Assembly: GCF_001634625.1 (NCBI RefSeq)
Contig: NZ_LRSE01000002.1
Location: 266,542-330,541, forward strand
Source of the DNA: Croceicoccus bisphenolivorans
GTDB lineage: Bacteria; Pseudomonadota; Alphaproteobacteria; Sphingomonadales; Sphingomonadaceae
DNA: 64,000 bases
Reading direction: 5' to 3'
Shown: piece after piece, positions 45,818-54,475 of the stretch
Layout of the letters: every line of letters starts with the position of its first letter
Position numbering within the stretch: position 1 is the first letter of the stretch
The notes under the pieces: generated by a model
Databases searched by the model: none
What the model was told of the DNA's origin: nothing
What the model saw: only the letters and a program-made list of their open reading frames with translations
Program-made: the position numbers and the translations under genes

Positions 45818-47473
45818 TCAGTTGCTCTCCACTTCCGTGCCGAGGTGGCGGCCCGCGATGTAGCCGAAGGTCATGCCCGGCCCCAGCGTTCCGCCCGCGC
45901 CGCCATATACTTCGCCCAGCACTGCCGCCATGGCATTGCCCGCGGCATAGAGGCCGGGGATCGGTTCGCCGTTCCAGTCCAGCACCTGTGCGTCGGCGTT
46001 GGTCTTCGGGCCGCCCGCCGTTCCCAGCGCGCCCGCTTCCATCTTCACGGCAAAGAACGGGCCCCGATCAATGACGCCAAGGGTGCGGTACGGCGGTTCG
46101 AATTCGGTGTCGCCCCACATGTAGAAATTGTCGTAGGTATTGTCGCCGCGATTGAAATCGTCGTCGTGGCCATTGCGGACCATGTCGTTGAAGCGCGCAA
46201 CGGTGGCGGCCAGGCCTGCTGGGTCGATGCCCGCGATTTCGGCCAGTTCTTCCAGCGTGTCGGCCTGCATCATGAACGAAGGGACCGGCCCGCCCGGCGG
46301 CGTGTTGAACGTCTGGTACTTGTTCCGGTAACGCTGGTCGATGATCAGCCAGTAGGGCAGGTTGGCATAGGCGTGGCTGCCCGCATCGAAGGCGTGTAGA
46401 GACTTGCCGAGCGCGTTGTAGTTCGCCGCCTCGTTCACGAAGCGCTTGCCCTTGCGGTTGACGAGGATCGCGCCGGGGCGTGCCCGTTCGTCCGATCCCA
46501 GCAGGTAGTTCGGCTTGGCGTCGCGGTGCTGCGGCTTGAATTCCAGCACGCTCTGCATCCAGAATGCGTTCTGCATGTTGGCCAGCTGCGCGCCTGCCTC
46601 GATCGCCATCATCAGGCCGTCGCCTTCGTTTTCGGGGACGCTGACGGGTCCGGTCAGCGGCCCGCGCAGGAATGTCTTTACCAGCTGTTCGTTCCATTCG
46701 AACCCGCCGGTGGCGATCACCACGCCGCGGCGCGCACGCACGCGCCAGGTCTTGCCGTTGGCGTCTTCCGCCTCCACCCCGATCACGCGGTTGCCGTCCT
46801 TCACCAGCTTGCGGGCGCGCTTTTCGAATTCCACCGGAATGTCGCGATCCAGCACGGCAAGGTAGAGCGAACCCGCCAGCGCCTGACCCAGCCCGCGATA
46901 ATCGCCGGCTTCGCGTTCGGCGAGGGTCGCTTCGTCCAGCGATCCGCGGATCGCTTCCATAAGGCTGCCGCGCAGGGGGTAGGCCATCTTGCTGGGATTG
47001 ACCCGCGTTGCCCGGTTGCCCAGCCGCACGAAGGCGAACGCCTCGTTATCCAGCGAACGCCCGCCGTCCGGCTTCGCGCCGGGCATATAGGGCTGATAGT
47101 CGGGAAAATCGCTGAAGGCGAGGAAGCGAACGGGCGTCTTGTCCGCGAAATAGCGGATCATTTCCGGCCCGCTTTCCATGAACGCCCAAAGCGTATCGGG
47201 ATCGAGCGCGCCGGGCGCCAGCGCGTCGAGGTATGCGACGACATCCTCGTCCGCTTCATCGATTCCCGCCTCGATCTGGTGATGATTGCCCGGAACCCAC
47301 AGCATCCCGCCTGACATCGCGGTCGTACCGCCGACCATTCCGGTCTTTTCGAGAATGACGACATCGCCCGCGCCGAAATCGTGTGCCGAAATCGCCGCGG
47401 TCATCGCCGCTCCGCCAGAGCCGAGGACGACGACGTCTGCCGTTTGATCCCAAGTGTCTTGTCCGGTCATCAT
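45818..47473 (-). CDS. KstD-like FAD-dependent 3-ketosteroid dehydrogenase / fumarate-reductase-type flavoprotein
   Basis: A 551-residue flavoprotein of the FAD_binding_2 family. The N-terminal dinucleotide motif is VVVLGSGGAAMTAAISAHDFG, followed by VGGTTAMSGGMLWVPGN. The C-terminus has GLYAAGNAMAAVLGEVYGGAGGTLGPGMTFGYIAGRHL. This layout fits 3-oxosteroid 1-dehydrogenases and related dehydrogenases of cyclic ketones, which introduce a double bond next to a carbonyl. Steroid specificity is inferred from context (DUF35-thiolase, acyl-CoA dehydrogenases further right). It is divergent from the second TonB receptor across 306 bases holding a long inverted repeat. Confidence 0.82.
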   Translation of the reverse strand: MMTGQDTWDQTADVVVLGSGGAAMTAAISAHDFGAGDVVILEKTGMVGGTTAMSGGMLWVPGNHHQIEAGIDEADEDVVAYLDALAPGALDPDTLWAFMESGPEMIRYFADKTPVRFLAFSDFPDYQPYMPGAKPDGGRSLDNEAFAFVRLGNRATRVNPSKMAYPLRGSLMEAIRGSLDEATLAEREAGDYRGLGQALAGSLYLAVLDRDIPVEFEKRARKLVKDGNRVIGVEAEDANGKTWRVRARRGVVIATGGFEWNEQLVKTFLRGPLTGPVSVPENEGDGLMMAIEAGAQLANMQNAFWMQSVLEFKPQHRDAKPNYLLGSDERARPGAILVNRKGKRFVNEAANYNALGKSLHAFDAGSHAYANLPYWLIIDQRYRNKYQTFNTPPGGPVPSFMMQADTLEELAEIAGIDPAGLAATVARFNDMVRNGHDDDFNRGDNTYDNFYMWGDTEFEPPYRTLGVIDRGPFFAVKMEAGALGTAGGPKTNADAQVLDWNGEPIPGLYAAGNAMAAVLGEVYGGAGGTLGPGMTFGYIAGRHLGTEVESN

Positions 47474-47522
47474 CCTGCTCCCGATCCATCGGTTATTGCA
47501 GGCGCATCATGCGATTGCGATG

Positions 47523-47567
47523 CCCTGCTTTTATTTATGACATTTGTCATAATAAAAAGCGGCAGGG
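47523..47567. promoter_or_regulatory. long inverted repeat, likely operator between KstD-like gene and TonB receptor
   Basis: The core ATGACA-TT-TGTCAT (47537-47550) extends outward: 10 of 12 positions pair in the arms 47531-47542 and 47545-47556. CCCTGC (47523-47528) and GCAGGG (47562-47567) add an outer pair offset by two bases. The symmetry suits a dimeric TetR-, GntR- or MarR-type regulator. Nothing else gene-like was seen in the 306-base gap 47474-47779. Confidence 0.6.
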
Positions 47568-47779
47568 AAAAAGACACTCTGAAAAGTCATAGGGTGAATA
47601 GGCGTTGAAGCTGAAAAATCGGCAGAAACGCCTGCGATTTCATTCGAAGCGACCACCTGACACTTGGGCTAGCTATCGAGACCGGCGGCGCGACGACTAA
47701 AACGTTCCCATCAAGAAGGACACATGCGGGCAGCCGGCAATCGCGGGGTTCGCCATGTCGCATCAGGGGAGAGAATGTC

Positions 47780-50263
47780 ATGCGTTCACGCCATAAATTC
47801 GCGTTGCTGATGGGCACTGCCGTAACGGCTTTCGCCGTTCAGCCCGCATTCGCGCAGGACGAGGCACCGGCGACCACGCAGGCACAGACCGGCGGCCTTT
47901 CCGAAATCGTCGTCACCGCACGTAAGCGCGAGGAAAGCGTTCAGGACGTTCCCGTCGCGGTTACCGCGATGTCGGAAGAAATGATCCAGAACCGCGACAT
48001 CACCAGCATCGAAAAAATCGCATCTGCCACGCCGAACCTCAACGTCGGCCGCGCATCCAACGGTTCGGCGGCGCAGATCACCCTGCGCGGCATCGGTTCG
48101 TCTTCCACCTCGATCGGTATCGAACAGTCGGTCGCGATCGTCGTCGACGGCGCATACTATGGCCAAGGCCGCGTGATCGAGGAAGGTTTCTTCGACCTTG
48201 CCCGTGTCGAAGTTCTGAAGGGTCCGCAGGCCCTGTTCTTCGGCAAGAACGCGACCGCCGGCGTGATTTCGCTGACCACCAACGACCCGACCTACGAATG
48301 GACCGGTTCGGTCAAGGCCGGCTACGAGTTCAAGGCCGAGCAGTACAGCCTCGAGGGTATCCTTTCCGGCCCGCTGACCGAAACGCTGGGTATCCGTCTG
48401 GCGGCCCGTTATTCGAAGATGGACGGCGGTTACTACCGCAACGTCCAGACCGATCAGAACTACGACACGATCGATATCGCGACAGACGATGGCACCGGCA
48501 ACACGTTCGAGCGACTGATCTCGACCCCGGTCGAAAGCCCGATGCCGCAGCAGGAAGAATTCCTCGCTCGCCTGACACTGAAGTTCGAACCGACCGACAA
48601 CCTTACCAGCACGCTGAAGGTCACGCGTGACCAGAACGACACGCTGAACAACAGCTGGAACTATGTCGCTTATTCGTGTGGCGACGGTACCGGCAACAGC
48701 CAGCTGACCGATTATGCCTGCGCCCGGGATTTCGTGACGCACCAGAACAATCTGCCGGTCGAGCTGTCGCGCATTTCGCCCTATGGCCGCGACGATGGCG
48801 CACCGTACAACCGCTATCGCAGCTGGGGCATCAACAACAACCTAGAGTACGATCTGGGTTCCATGTCGCTTGCTTCCGTCACCAACTGGCAGCGCAACAA
48901 CAACTCTTGGGCCTGCGCCTGCAACTTCCAGACCGCAGACGATGCTCCCAATCTCGACGGCATGATCTTCGCCACAGAGAATTCGACATGGCGCGCATGG
49001 TCGCAGGAACTGCGTCTGACTTCCCAGTTCGACGGCATGTTCAACTTCATGATCGGCGGCCTGTACCAGAACACCAAGCGCGATTTCGGCCAGTGGGGGT
49101 ATTACGGCGGCGTGCGCGACACGGATGCTCCGCGTCCCGACTTGCTTTACGCTGCGGGTGAGAAGATCAGCTGGACCAAGGGGGAAACCATCGCGATCTT
49201 CGGTCAGGTCCGTGCGGAGCTGGTAGAGAATCTCGAACTGGCGGCCGGTGGCCGCTACACCGACGAGAAGAAGGACAGCTACTTCGCCAACGAGTACGTC
49301 AATCCGGCCTATCTCGTGGTTTATCGCACCGCCGATGAAGAGCTGGGCACGATTACCGCGAACCAGAAGTTCAAGGACTTCGCGCCGGAAGTCACCCTGA
49401 CCTACAAGCCCACGCGGGACCTCCTCGTCTATGGTGCATACAAGACGGCCTACAAGTCGGGCGGCTTCTCGAACGGCGGTATCAACTCTGCCCTTTCGAC
49501 CGATCCATACAGCGACCTTACCTTCAACCCGGAAGAGGCCGAAGGGTTTGAGGTCGGCATCAAGTCGACGCTTATGGGGAACCAGCTGCGCGCGAACATC
49601 ACGGCCTTTACCTACAAGGTGAACGACTTTCAGGTCGACTTCTTCAACTCGCCGGTCTTCGCCTTCAATACGCTGACCGCCGATGCGAAGACGCAGGGCG
49701 TGGAGCTTGAACTGGAATATGCGCCCTATGCGGTGCCGGGCCTGAACCTGACGGCGGCGATCAACTATAATGATGCCAAGTACGACAGCTTCCCCGAAGG
49801 TCCGTGCTATTCCGGCCAGACCCAGGCCGAGGGCTGCAACGTCATCACCGAAGATGGCCAGATCCGTCAGGACCTGACAGGCAAGCCGCTGTCGGTCGCG
49901 CCGAAGTGGACCGGTGCATTCGGTGTCAACTACGAAACCGACATCACCAACGACCTGATGTTCGGCCTGACCGCTAATGCCCGTTACAGCGACAGCTACA
50001 ACCCGTCGGCATTCGACAACCCGATCGCCGTTCAGGACAGCTACTGGACGCTGGACGCAGGTCTGCGCTTCGGTGCGGCCGACGGCAACTGGCAGCTGGC
50101 CGTGATCGGCAAGAACCTGACCAATGAGTTCTACGTCACCGGCGTGGTCGACGGGCCCAGCACCGGCACGTCTTCGGGCGGGGTTACGGGAACGAAGGCC
50201 GACCAGCTCGGCTTCGGCACCCTGCCGCGCACGGTGAAGGTCGAACTTACCAAGCGTTTCTGA
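47780..50263 (+). CDS. TonB-dependent outer-membrane receptor
   Basis: An 827-residue receptor. The signal peptide ends AFA (about residue 25), then come SEIVVTARKREESVQDVPVAVTAMS (TonB box and plug start), VEVLKGPQALFFGKNATAGVISLTT, and the barrel ending VKVELTKRF. It is of the same sphingomonad catabolic class as the receptor at 37758 but clearly distinct in sequence. Its position beside a KstD-like enzyme and SDR/SnoaL genes suggests a steroid-like or terpenoid ligand. A strong terminator follows. Confidence 0.94.
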   Translation: MRSRHKFALLMGTAVTAFAVQPAFAQDEAPATTQAQTGGLSEIVVTARKREESVQDVPVAVTAMSEEMIQNRDITSIEKIASATPNLNVGRASNGSAAQITLRGIGSSSTSIGIEQSVAIVVDGAYYGQGRVIEEGFFDLARVEVLKGPQALFFGKNATAGVISLTTNDPTYEWTGSVKAGYEFKAEQYSLEGILSGPLTETLGIRLAARYSKMDGGYYRNVQTDQNYDTIDIATDDGTGNTFERLISTPVESPMPQQEEFLARLTLKFEPTDNLTSTLKVTRDQNDTLNNSWNYVAYSCGDGTGNSQLTDYACARDFVTHQNNLPVELSRISPYGRDDGAPYNRYRSWGINNNLEYDLGSMSLASVTNWQRNNNSWACACNFQTADDAPNLDGMIFATENSTWRAWSQELRLTSQFDGMFNFMIGGLYQNTKRDFGQWGYYGGVRDTDAPRPDLLYAAGEKISWTKGETIAIFGQVRAELVENLELAAGGRYTDEKKDSYFANEYVNPAYLVVYRTADEELGTITANQKFKDFAPEVTLTYKPTRDLLVYGAYKTAYKSGGFSNGGINSALSTDPYSDLTFNPEEAEGFEVGIKSTLMGNQLRANITAFTYKVNDFQVDFFNSPVFAFNTLTADAKTQGVELELEYAPYAVPGLNLTAAINYNDAKYDSFPEGPCYSGQTQAEGCNVITEDGQIRQDLTGKPLSVAPKWTGAFGVNYETDITNDLMFGLTANARYSDSYNPSAFDNPIAVQDSYWTLDAGLRFGAADGNWQLAVIGKNLTNEFYVTGVVDGPSTGTSSGGVTGTKADQLGFGTLPRTVKVELTKRF

Positions 50264-50330
50264 TCCGAAGCGTCCACCGGAGCAATCGCAACCCGGCACC
50301 TCCCTCGGGCCGGCGCGCGATCCGGGTAAA

Positions 50331-50372
50331 GGGCCGGCAGGGTATCCATCCGCCTGCCGGCCCCCTTTTTTT
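50331..50372 (+). terminator. rho-independent terminator after TonB receptor
   Basis: GGGCCGGCAGG pairs with CCTGCCGGCCC over a short loop, followed by CC and seven T residues. It is a strong, textbook structure 67 bases past the receptor stop, and 18 bases before the SnoaL-like gene. Confidence 0.92.
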
Positions 50373-50390
50373 ACGAGGCGGGACGAGCCG

Positions 50391-50915
50391 ATGACCGATC
50401 TCGACAAGCTCTTGGCCAAGGATGCCATCCGCGATCTTGCCGCACACTACATGCGGGGGCAGGACCGGCTGGACGCCGAACTGCAGATGGCGACGTTCTG
50501 GCCGGATTCGACGACCGATTACGGCATCTTCGAGGGCAGCGGCCCCGATTTCGTCCGCTTTGCGCAGGCCCTGCTGGTCGAACACATCGCCAACCAGCAC
50601 CTGATCGGCCAGCACCTGATCGAATTCGATGGCGACGATCCCGATGTCGCTTATGGCGAAGTCTATTTCTACGCCTTCCACCGCATTATCGACGATGGCG
50701 TGCCTACCGACATGACGATCTGCGGCCGCTACATCGACAGATATGAACGCCGGGCCGGCGAATGGCGTTTCGCCCACCGCAGCGAAGTGAACGACTGGGC
50801 CCGCAAGGAACCTGCCGCCGACGCCTTCATGCAGACCGATCTCGCCGCTGCACTGATCGGTCGCCACGACATGCAGGACCGTTCCTACGACCGGACCTGG
50901 CTCAAGAACGCCTGA
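50391..50915 (+). CDS. SnoaL-like (NTF2-fold) protein
   Basis: A 174-residue cone-fold protein of the SnoaL_4 type, with LDKLLAKDAIRDLAAHYMRGQDRLD at the N-terminus and GRYIDRYERRAGEWRFAHRSEVNDW in the middle. The GRYxDxxxRxxGxWRIxxR pattern is typical. Such proteins act as dehydratases, isomerases or ligand-binding partners in ring-compound pathways. It is followed 16 bases later by the SDR, and the two are probably co-transcribed downstream of a terminator. Confidence 0.85.
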   Translation: MTDLDKLLAKDAIRDLAAHYMRGQDRLDAELQMATFWPDSTTDYGIFEGSGPDFVRFAQALLVEHIANQHLIGQHLIEFDGDDPDVAYGEVYFYAFHRIIDDGVPTDMTICGRYIDRYERRAGEWRFAHRSEVNDWARKEPAADAFMQTDLAAALIGRHDMQDRSYDRTWLKNA

Positions 50916-50931
50916 CAAACGGAGCACACCG

Positions 50932-51684
50932 ATGACCAAGAAGACCATGATCGTGACCGGCGCCGCATCGGAGGCGGGACTTGGTTTTGCCACCGCCCGC
51001 ATGCTCGCCCGCGAGGGGCACGCGGTGTACCTTACCGACATCGACGGCGAAGGCGTCGCCGCCCGTGCTGCACAACTGTGCGGGGAAGGGCTGTCGGCAA
51101 CGGGGCTGGCACAGGACGTGACCGACGCGGCCGCGTGGGACTCTCTTGTCGAGCAGGTGAAGGGCGAGACGGGACGCATCGACGGGCTGGTCAACAATGC
51201 GGGGATCGCCGTGCTGCGCTGGATGGCGGACCTCGATGAAGCAAGCTGGGACCGGCAGATCGCCGTCAACCTGAAGAGTGTCTACCTTGGCTGCCACGCG
51301 GTTCTTCCGGTGATGGAGGCGCAGGAAGGCGGATCGATCGTCAACCTCTCCTCAGTTGCCGGTCTTGTCGGCATACCCGGCACGACGGCCTATTCCGCAA
51401 GCAAGGGCGGGGTGCGGCTAATGAGCAAGTCCATCGCGATGGAAGTCGCGCCCAAGGGCATTCGCGTCAACTCGGTCCATCCCGGCGTGATCTGGACCGA
51501 CATGCAGAAAGTCGCGATCGAGGATAATCCGGACCAGTACGACGCGATCAACGCCTCCATCCCGATGAAGCACATGGGCGAGCCGGACGATATCGCCAAC
51601 ATGATCACGTTCCTGCTGTCCGAACGGGCCAAGTACATCACCGGCGGCGAATTCGTCGTCGATGGCGGCCTGACCGCGCAGTAA
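50932..51684 (+). CDS. short-chain dehydrogenase/reductase
   Basis: A 250-residue classical SDR. The cofactor motif is TGAASEAGLGFATAR (TGxxxxxGLG), then NNAG (about 87-90). The catalytic Ser is in NLSSVAG, followed by YSASKGG (Tyr, Lys), and PG motif HPGVIWTDM. The acidic residue at the end of beta 2 (YLTDIDGEG) points to NAD(H). It fits hydroxysteroid or secondary-alcohol oxidation, given the neighbours. Confidence 0.9.
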   Translation: MTKKTMIVTGAASEAGLGFATARMLAREGHAVYLTDIDGEGVAARAAQLCGEGLSATGLAQDVTDAAAWDSLVEQVKGETGRIDGLVNNAGIAVLRWMADLDEASWDRQIAVNLKSVYLGCHAVLPVMEAQEGGSIVNLSSVAGLVGIPGTTAYSASKGGVRLMSKSIAMEVAPKGIRVNSVHPGVIWTDMQKVAIEDNPDQYDAINASIPMKHMGEPDDIANMITFLLSERAKYITGGEFVVDGGLTAQ

Positions 51685-51691
51685 CCCGGCC

Positions 51692-52027
51692 ATGCCCGCC
51701 GAACTGACCGCCCGTGCCGTCGCGCTGTTCGCCGTCGTTGTCGGCGGGCAGATCGGCGGCAGTATCCTGCTTGCCTATACTGCCGGCTTCACCCGTCCCG
51801 GCTGGTCGGTGCTTTGCGCGCTCGTCTATGCGATGTCGCTCTATTCACTGGCGGTATTGCTGAAGGAAGGCGCGCCGCTCAGCCTGATGATGCCGCTGCT
51901 AGCCGCTGTCGTGCCGTTGGGTTCGATGTTGCTTGCGCTGACACTGCTGGGAGAGCCCGCCTCGCTGTTGCGCGTGGGGCTGCTCGTGCTGGCCTGCGTA
52001 GTGATCGGTATCGCCAGCTCTGTGTGA
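51692..52027 (+). CDS. SMR/DMT-like small membrane protein, proton-coupling Glu missing
   Basis: A 111-residue protein with four hydrophobic segments, resembling small multidrug resistance transporters. TAGFTRPGWSV matches SEGFTRLWPSV of EmrE. In EmrE the TM1 segment AEVIGT carries the essential Glu14; here the aligned segment is GGQIGG, with Gly at the Glu position and Gln next to it. The protein may therefore be a structural or non-proton-coupled variant. It starts 7 bases after the SDR gene and is probably part of the same operon. Confidence 0.7.
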   Translation: MPAELTARAVALFAVVVGGQIGGSILLAYTAGFTRPGWSVLCALVYAMSLYSLAVLLKEGAPLSLMMPLLAAVVPLGSMLLALTLLGEPASLLRVGLLVLACVVIGIASSV

Positions 52028-52071
52028 CCCCGGTCCGGCACCAGCCGGACGGGGTCAACGGCATGGGGGCG

Positions 52072-53157
52072 TCAGGCTGCCGCGGCGTAGCGGTCCAGCG
52101 TCGCCATCGGCATTTCGGGCCAGCGGGACAGGACCAGCAGTCGTTTGTGCCCTTGTCCGACCGACAGTTCGTCCGTCACGCCCATGCCGCCGTGGAACTG
52201 GATCATTTCGTGGCCCAGCGCGATCGAGGCTTCCGCGATGAAGGCGCGGGCGCCGTCGACATGGTCCGAAAACTCTGCGCTTCCGTCTTTGACCGTCGCC
52301 AGTTTCACCAGCGCGCGTGACTGTTCCAGCGCGGTATATTGCGTGGCCATGCGGTGCTGGATGGCCTGGAAAGAGCCGATCGGCGCTCCGAACTGTTCGC
52401 GCGTGCGCAGGTAGTCCAGCGTTTCGGCAAAGATCTTTTCCATCACGCCAAGCGCTTCGGCGCATCGCGCCAGCGACGCGAGCGCAAACACGCGGTCCAA
52501 TGCTTGGGGATCATGTTCGATACGGGCATCGGCCCTGACCTGCACCGCTTCCAGCCGCAGCGAGGCGGTGTCGGTACCGTCGGCAAGGCGCCATGACGAC
52601 GCGGTCAGCCCCGCAGCTCCGGCCTCGACCAGCAACCAAGCGGTCGTGCCATCGGGCAGGGTGGCTGCAATGACGAATCCTTCCGCGCCGGCCCCGGCGA
52701 TGACATGCGGCACTTCGCCATCAAGCACGAAACCGCCATCGGCCGGTCGTGCCTGCACGCCGTTTGCACTGCGCGCTGCGGGATGGCCGACGCCGAGGCG
52801 CGCTTCGCCGCTCAGTATCCGGGGGATCCACGCTTCGGCCAGATCCGTGTTGTTGCCCGTTTGCATCAGCAGGCCCGGCAGAATTGCCGATTCCAGCACC
52901 GGTTCGACGACAATGCCGCGTCCCAGCGCCTCGAACGTGACGGCAAGCGCCGTGGCATCAAGGCCAAGGCCCCCGCACTCTTCCGCGAAAGGCACGGCCA
53001 TGACGCCAAGCTCTGCCAGCAGTTCCCAGTTTTTGCGGCTAAAGCCATGGGGAAGCGAGAGAAATTCGCGCCGCCGCTCCACGTCGTAGCGATCGGTGAC
53101 GAAGCGGTCGACGACCGCTTTCAGCATTTCTTCGTCTTCGTTGAGTTCGAAATTCAC
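52072..53157 (-). CDS. short acyl-CoA dehydrogenase family protein
   Basis: A 361-residue acyl-CoA dehydrogenase-fold protein. It has NFELNEDEEMLKAVVDRF, PFAEECGGLG, LDYLRTREQFGAPIGSFQAIQHRMA, and C-terminal MIQFHGGMGVTDE. The usual AMTEPxAGSD flavin-contact loop is degenerate (GVGHPAARSANG). Such shorter proteins often form heteromeric steroid side-chain dehydrogenases (ChsE type) with a partner; the gene at 58721 could be one. The GTG at 53157 was chosen because AGGAGG lies just upstream. A longer frame would run through the 18-base tandem repeat. It is divergent from the LuxR gene. Confidence 0.85.
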   Translation of the reverse strand: MNFELNEDEEMLKAVVDRFVTDRYDVERRREFLSLPHGFSRKNWELLAELGVMAVPFAEECGGLGLDATALAVTFEALGRGIVVEPVLESAILPGLLMQTGNNTDLAEAWIPRILSGEARLGVGHPAARSANGVQARPADGGFVLDGEVPHVIAGAGAEGFVIAATLPDGTTAWLLVEAGAAGLTASSWRLADGTDTASLRLEAVQVRADARIEHDPQALDRVFALASLARCAEALGVMEKIFAETLDYLRTREQFGAPIGSFQAIQHRMATQYTALEQSRALVKLATVKDGSAEFSDHVDGARAFIAEASIALGHEMIQFHGGMGVTDELSVGQGHKRLLVLSRWPEMPMATLDRYAAAA

Positions 53158-53206
53158 GACCCCCCTCCTTTCCCCTTTGGTTAGCAGCAAAATGTCGTGC
53201 CGCATC

Positions 53207-53242
53207 GCTCTGCAAAAGGTTAGGGCTCTGCAAAAGGTCAGG
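53207..53242. repeat. 18-base tandem direct repeat
   Basis: GCTCTGCAAAAGGTTAGG (53207-53224) is followed directly by GCTCTGCAAAAGGTCAGG (53225-53242), with one mismatch. It sits in the promoter region between the divergent acyl-CoA dehydrogenase and LuxR-type regulator. It may be a doubled binding site for the regulator or a recent slippage duplication. Confidence 0.8.
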
Positions 53243-53297
53243 GTTGCCATTGTCGTGTCATTTGCGTCTGACTACAGTTCGCCGCAGAGAGGAAGCT

Positions 53298-54068
53298 ATG
53301 GCTCGACTTATAATCGACAAGCTGGACGCCGTTCGCGTTCTTAAGCCGGAGGACATCCGTCCCGCAGCAATGGCACTTGCCGAGATTTCGGCCGCGCACG
53401 GCATGCGCGCCGCGCCCGCACACGACATCGCGGACAAGCGCACGCCCGTCGATGTGGATGGCAATATTCTTGCGATGGACGTTTTTGGGTGGCCGGACGA
53501 CGAAAACGCGTGGTGGCGCAATCCGCGCATTGCGCTGGAATCGCCGATCACGCTGGCCTGCCGTTTTGAAACCGATGTCTTCTGGGTCAATGCGGATGGC
53601 TTTCACCCGCGTTCGCCCAACAGCTATCTTGAAGATATCGACATCAGCAATTTCGAAGGACGCGCCCGCACGCGTGCGGCCATTGTCGTCCCGGTGCACA
53701 TGGCCTTCGGCATGATCGGTGCGGTCAGTTTCAATCCGGTGGACGAAACGAAGCTCGATCTGGCCGATGATTTTCGCGAAAGCGGCGATCTCCTCGCGAT
53801 CTATGCGCGGGCCTTCATCGAAAGCTACACCCACGTCATGGGCGCGATACAGGCATTGCCGCCGGGATCGCGCCTGTCGAAGCGGGAGGTGGAGTGCCTG
53901 CGATGGGCCGCGATCGGCAAGACCGACATGGAAATCAGCATGATCATGTCGCGCAGCCGCGCCACCGTGCGTTTCCACATCCACAACGCGGCGACGAAGC
54001 TGAACGCGGTCAACCGCAGCCAGACCGTCTTCAAGGCGGCGCAGTTGGGATATATCTCGCTTAATTGA
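53298..54068 (+). CDS. LuxR-family regulator (solo) with ligand-binding-like N-terminus
   Basis: A 256-residue regulator. Residues about 1-175 resemble an autoinducer-binding-type fold (AIVVPVHMAFGMIGAVSF). The C-terminal LuxR/FixJ helix-turn-helix (about 190-250) has LSKREVECLRWAAIGKTDMEISMIMSRSRATVRFHIHNAATKLN. The Trp/Tyr/Asp-Pro set that contacts acyl-homoserine lactones in TraR/LuxR is not evident, and no luxI is in the window, so another ligand is likely. It is divergent from the acyl-CoA dehydrogenase. Confidence 0.85.
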   Translation: MARLIIDKLDAVRVLKPEDIRPAAMALAEISAAHGMRAAPAHDIADKRTPVDVDGNILAMDVFGWPDDENAWWRNPRIALESPITLACRFETDVFWVNADGFHPRSPNSYLEDIDISNFEGRARTRAAIVVPVHMAFGMIGAVSFNPVDETKLDLADDFRESGDLLAIYARAFIESYTHVMGAIQALPPGSRLSKREVECLRWAAIGKTDMEISMIMSRSRATVRFHIHNAATKLNAVNRSQTVFKAAQLGYISLN

Positions 54069-54106
54069 CAGTTGGCAGGCGCCTTTCCCTGCGCGATCAC
54101 GCAGGG

Positions 54107-54469
54107 ATGAGCGAGAAATCCTTCGATCCCGTCGCCGAATGGCAATCCTTCGTCCAGCGCTGGGAACAAGAGATCAACGCCTGGTCCGGCCAGCTGACCG
54201 GAAGCGAGGAATTCAGCGCGCTGATGGGGCAGGCAACGAAGATGACCGTGCTGGGCCAGAAGGCGATGGCCGAGCAGACGGAGGCTATCCTCAAAACGCT
54301 GAACCTGCCGACGAAAAGCCAGCTGGAGGAACTGGGCACGCGGCTTGACGCGATCGAGGACCAGATCGTGCAGATCCGCCTGCTTATCGAAGGGGGCAAG
54401 GCCACACCGGTCAAACCGGCAAGGGCGGAACCGACACGCACACGCCAGCCGCCGGCAAAGGCAAGATAG
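54107..54469 (+). CDS. short PhaE-like PHA synthase subunit
   Basis: A 120-residue soluble protein. It has an N-terminal part rich in Trp/Glu (VAEWQSFVQRWEQEINAWSGQL), a central amphipathic segment (ALMGQATKMTVLGQKAMAEQTEAILKTLNLPTKSQ) and a coiled coil (LEELGTRLDAIEDQIVQIRLLIEG) with a basic tail. The LPTKSQLEELGTRLDAIE region matches the C-terminal part of PhaE of class III PHA synthases, but the usual N-terminal 200 or so residues are absent. It lies 6 bases upstream of the PhaC-like gene, supporting a partner role. Confidence 0.7.
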   Translation: MSEKSFDPVAEWQSFVQRWEQEINAWSGQLTGSEEFSALMGQATKMTVLGQKAMAEQTEAILKTLNLPTKSQLEELGTRLDAIEDQIVQIRLLIEGGKATPVKPARAEPTRTRQPPAKAR

Positions 54470-54475
54470 CCGCAA

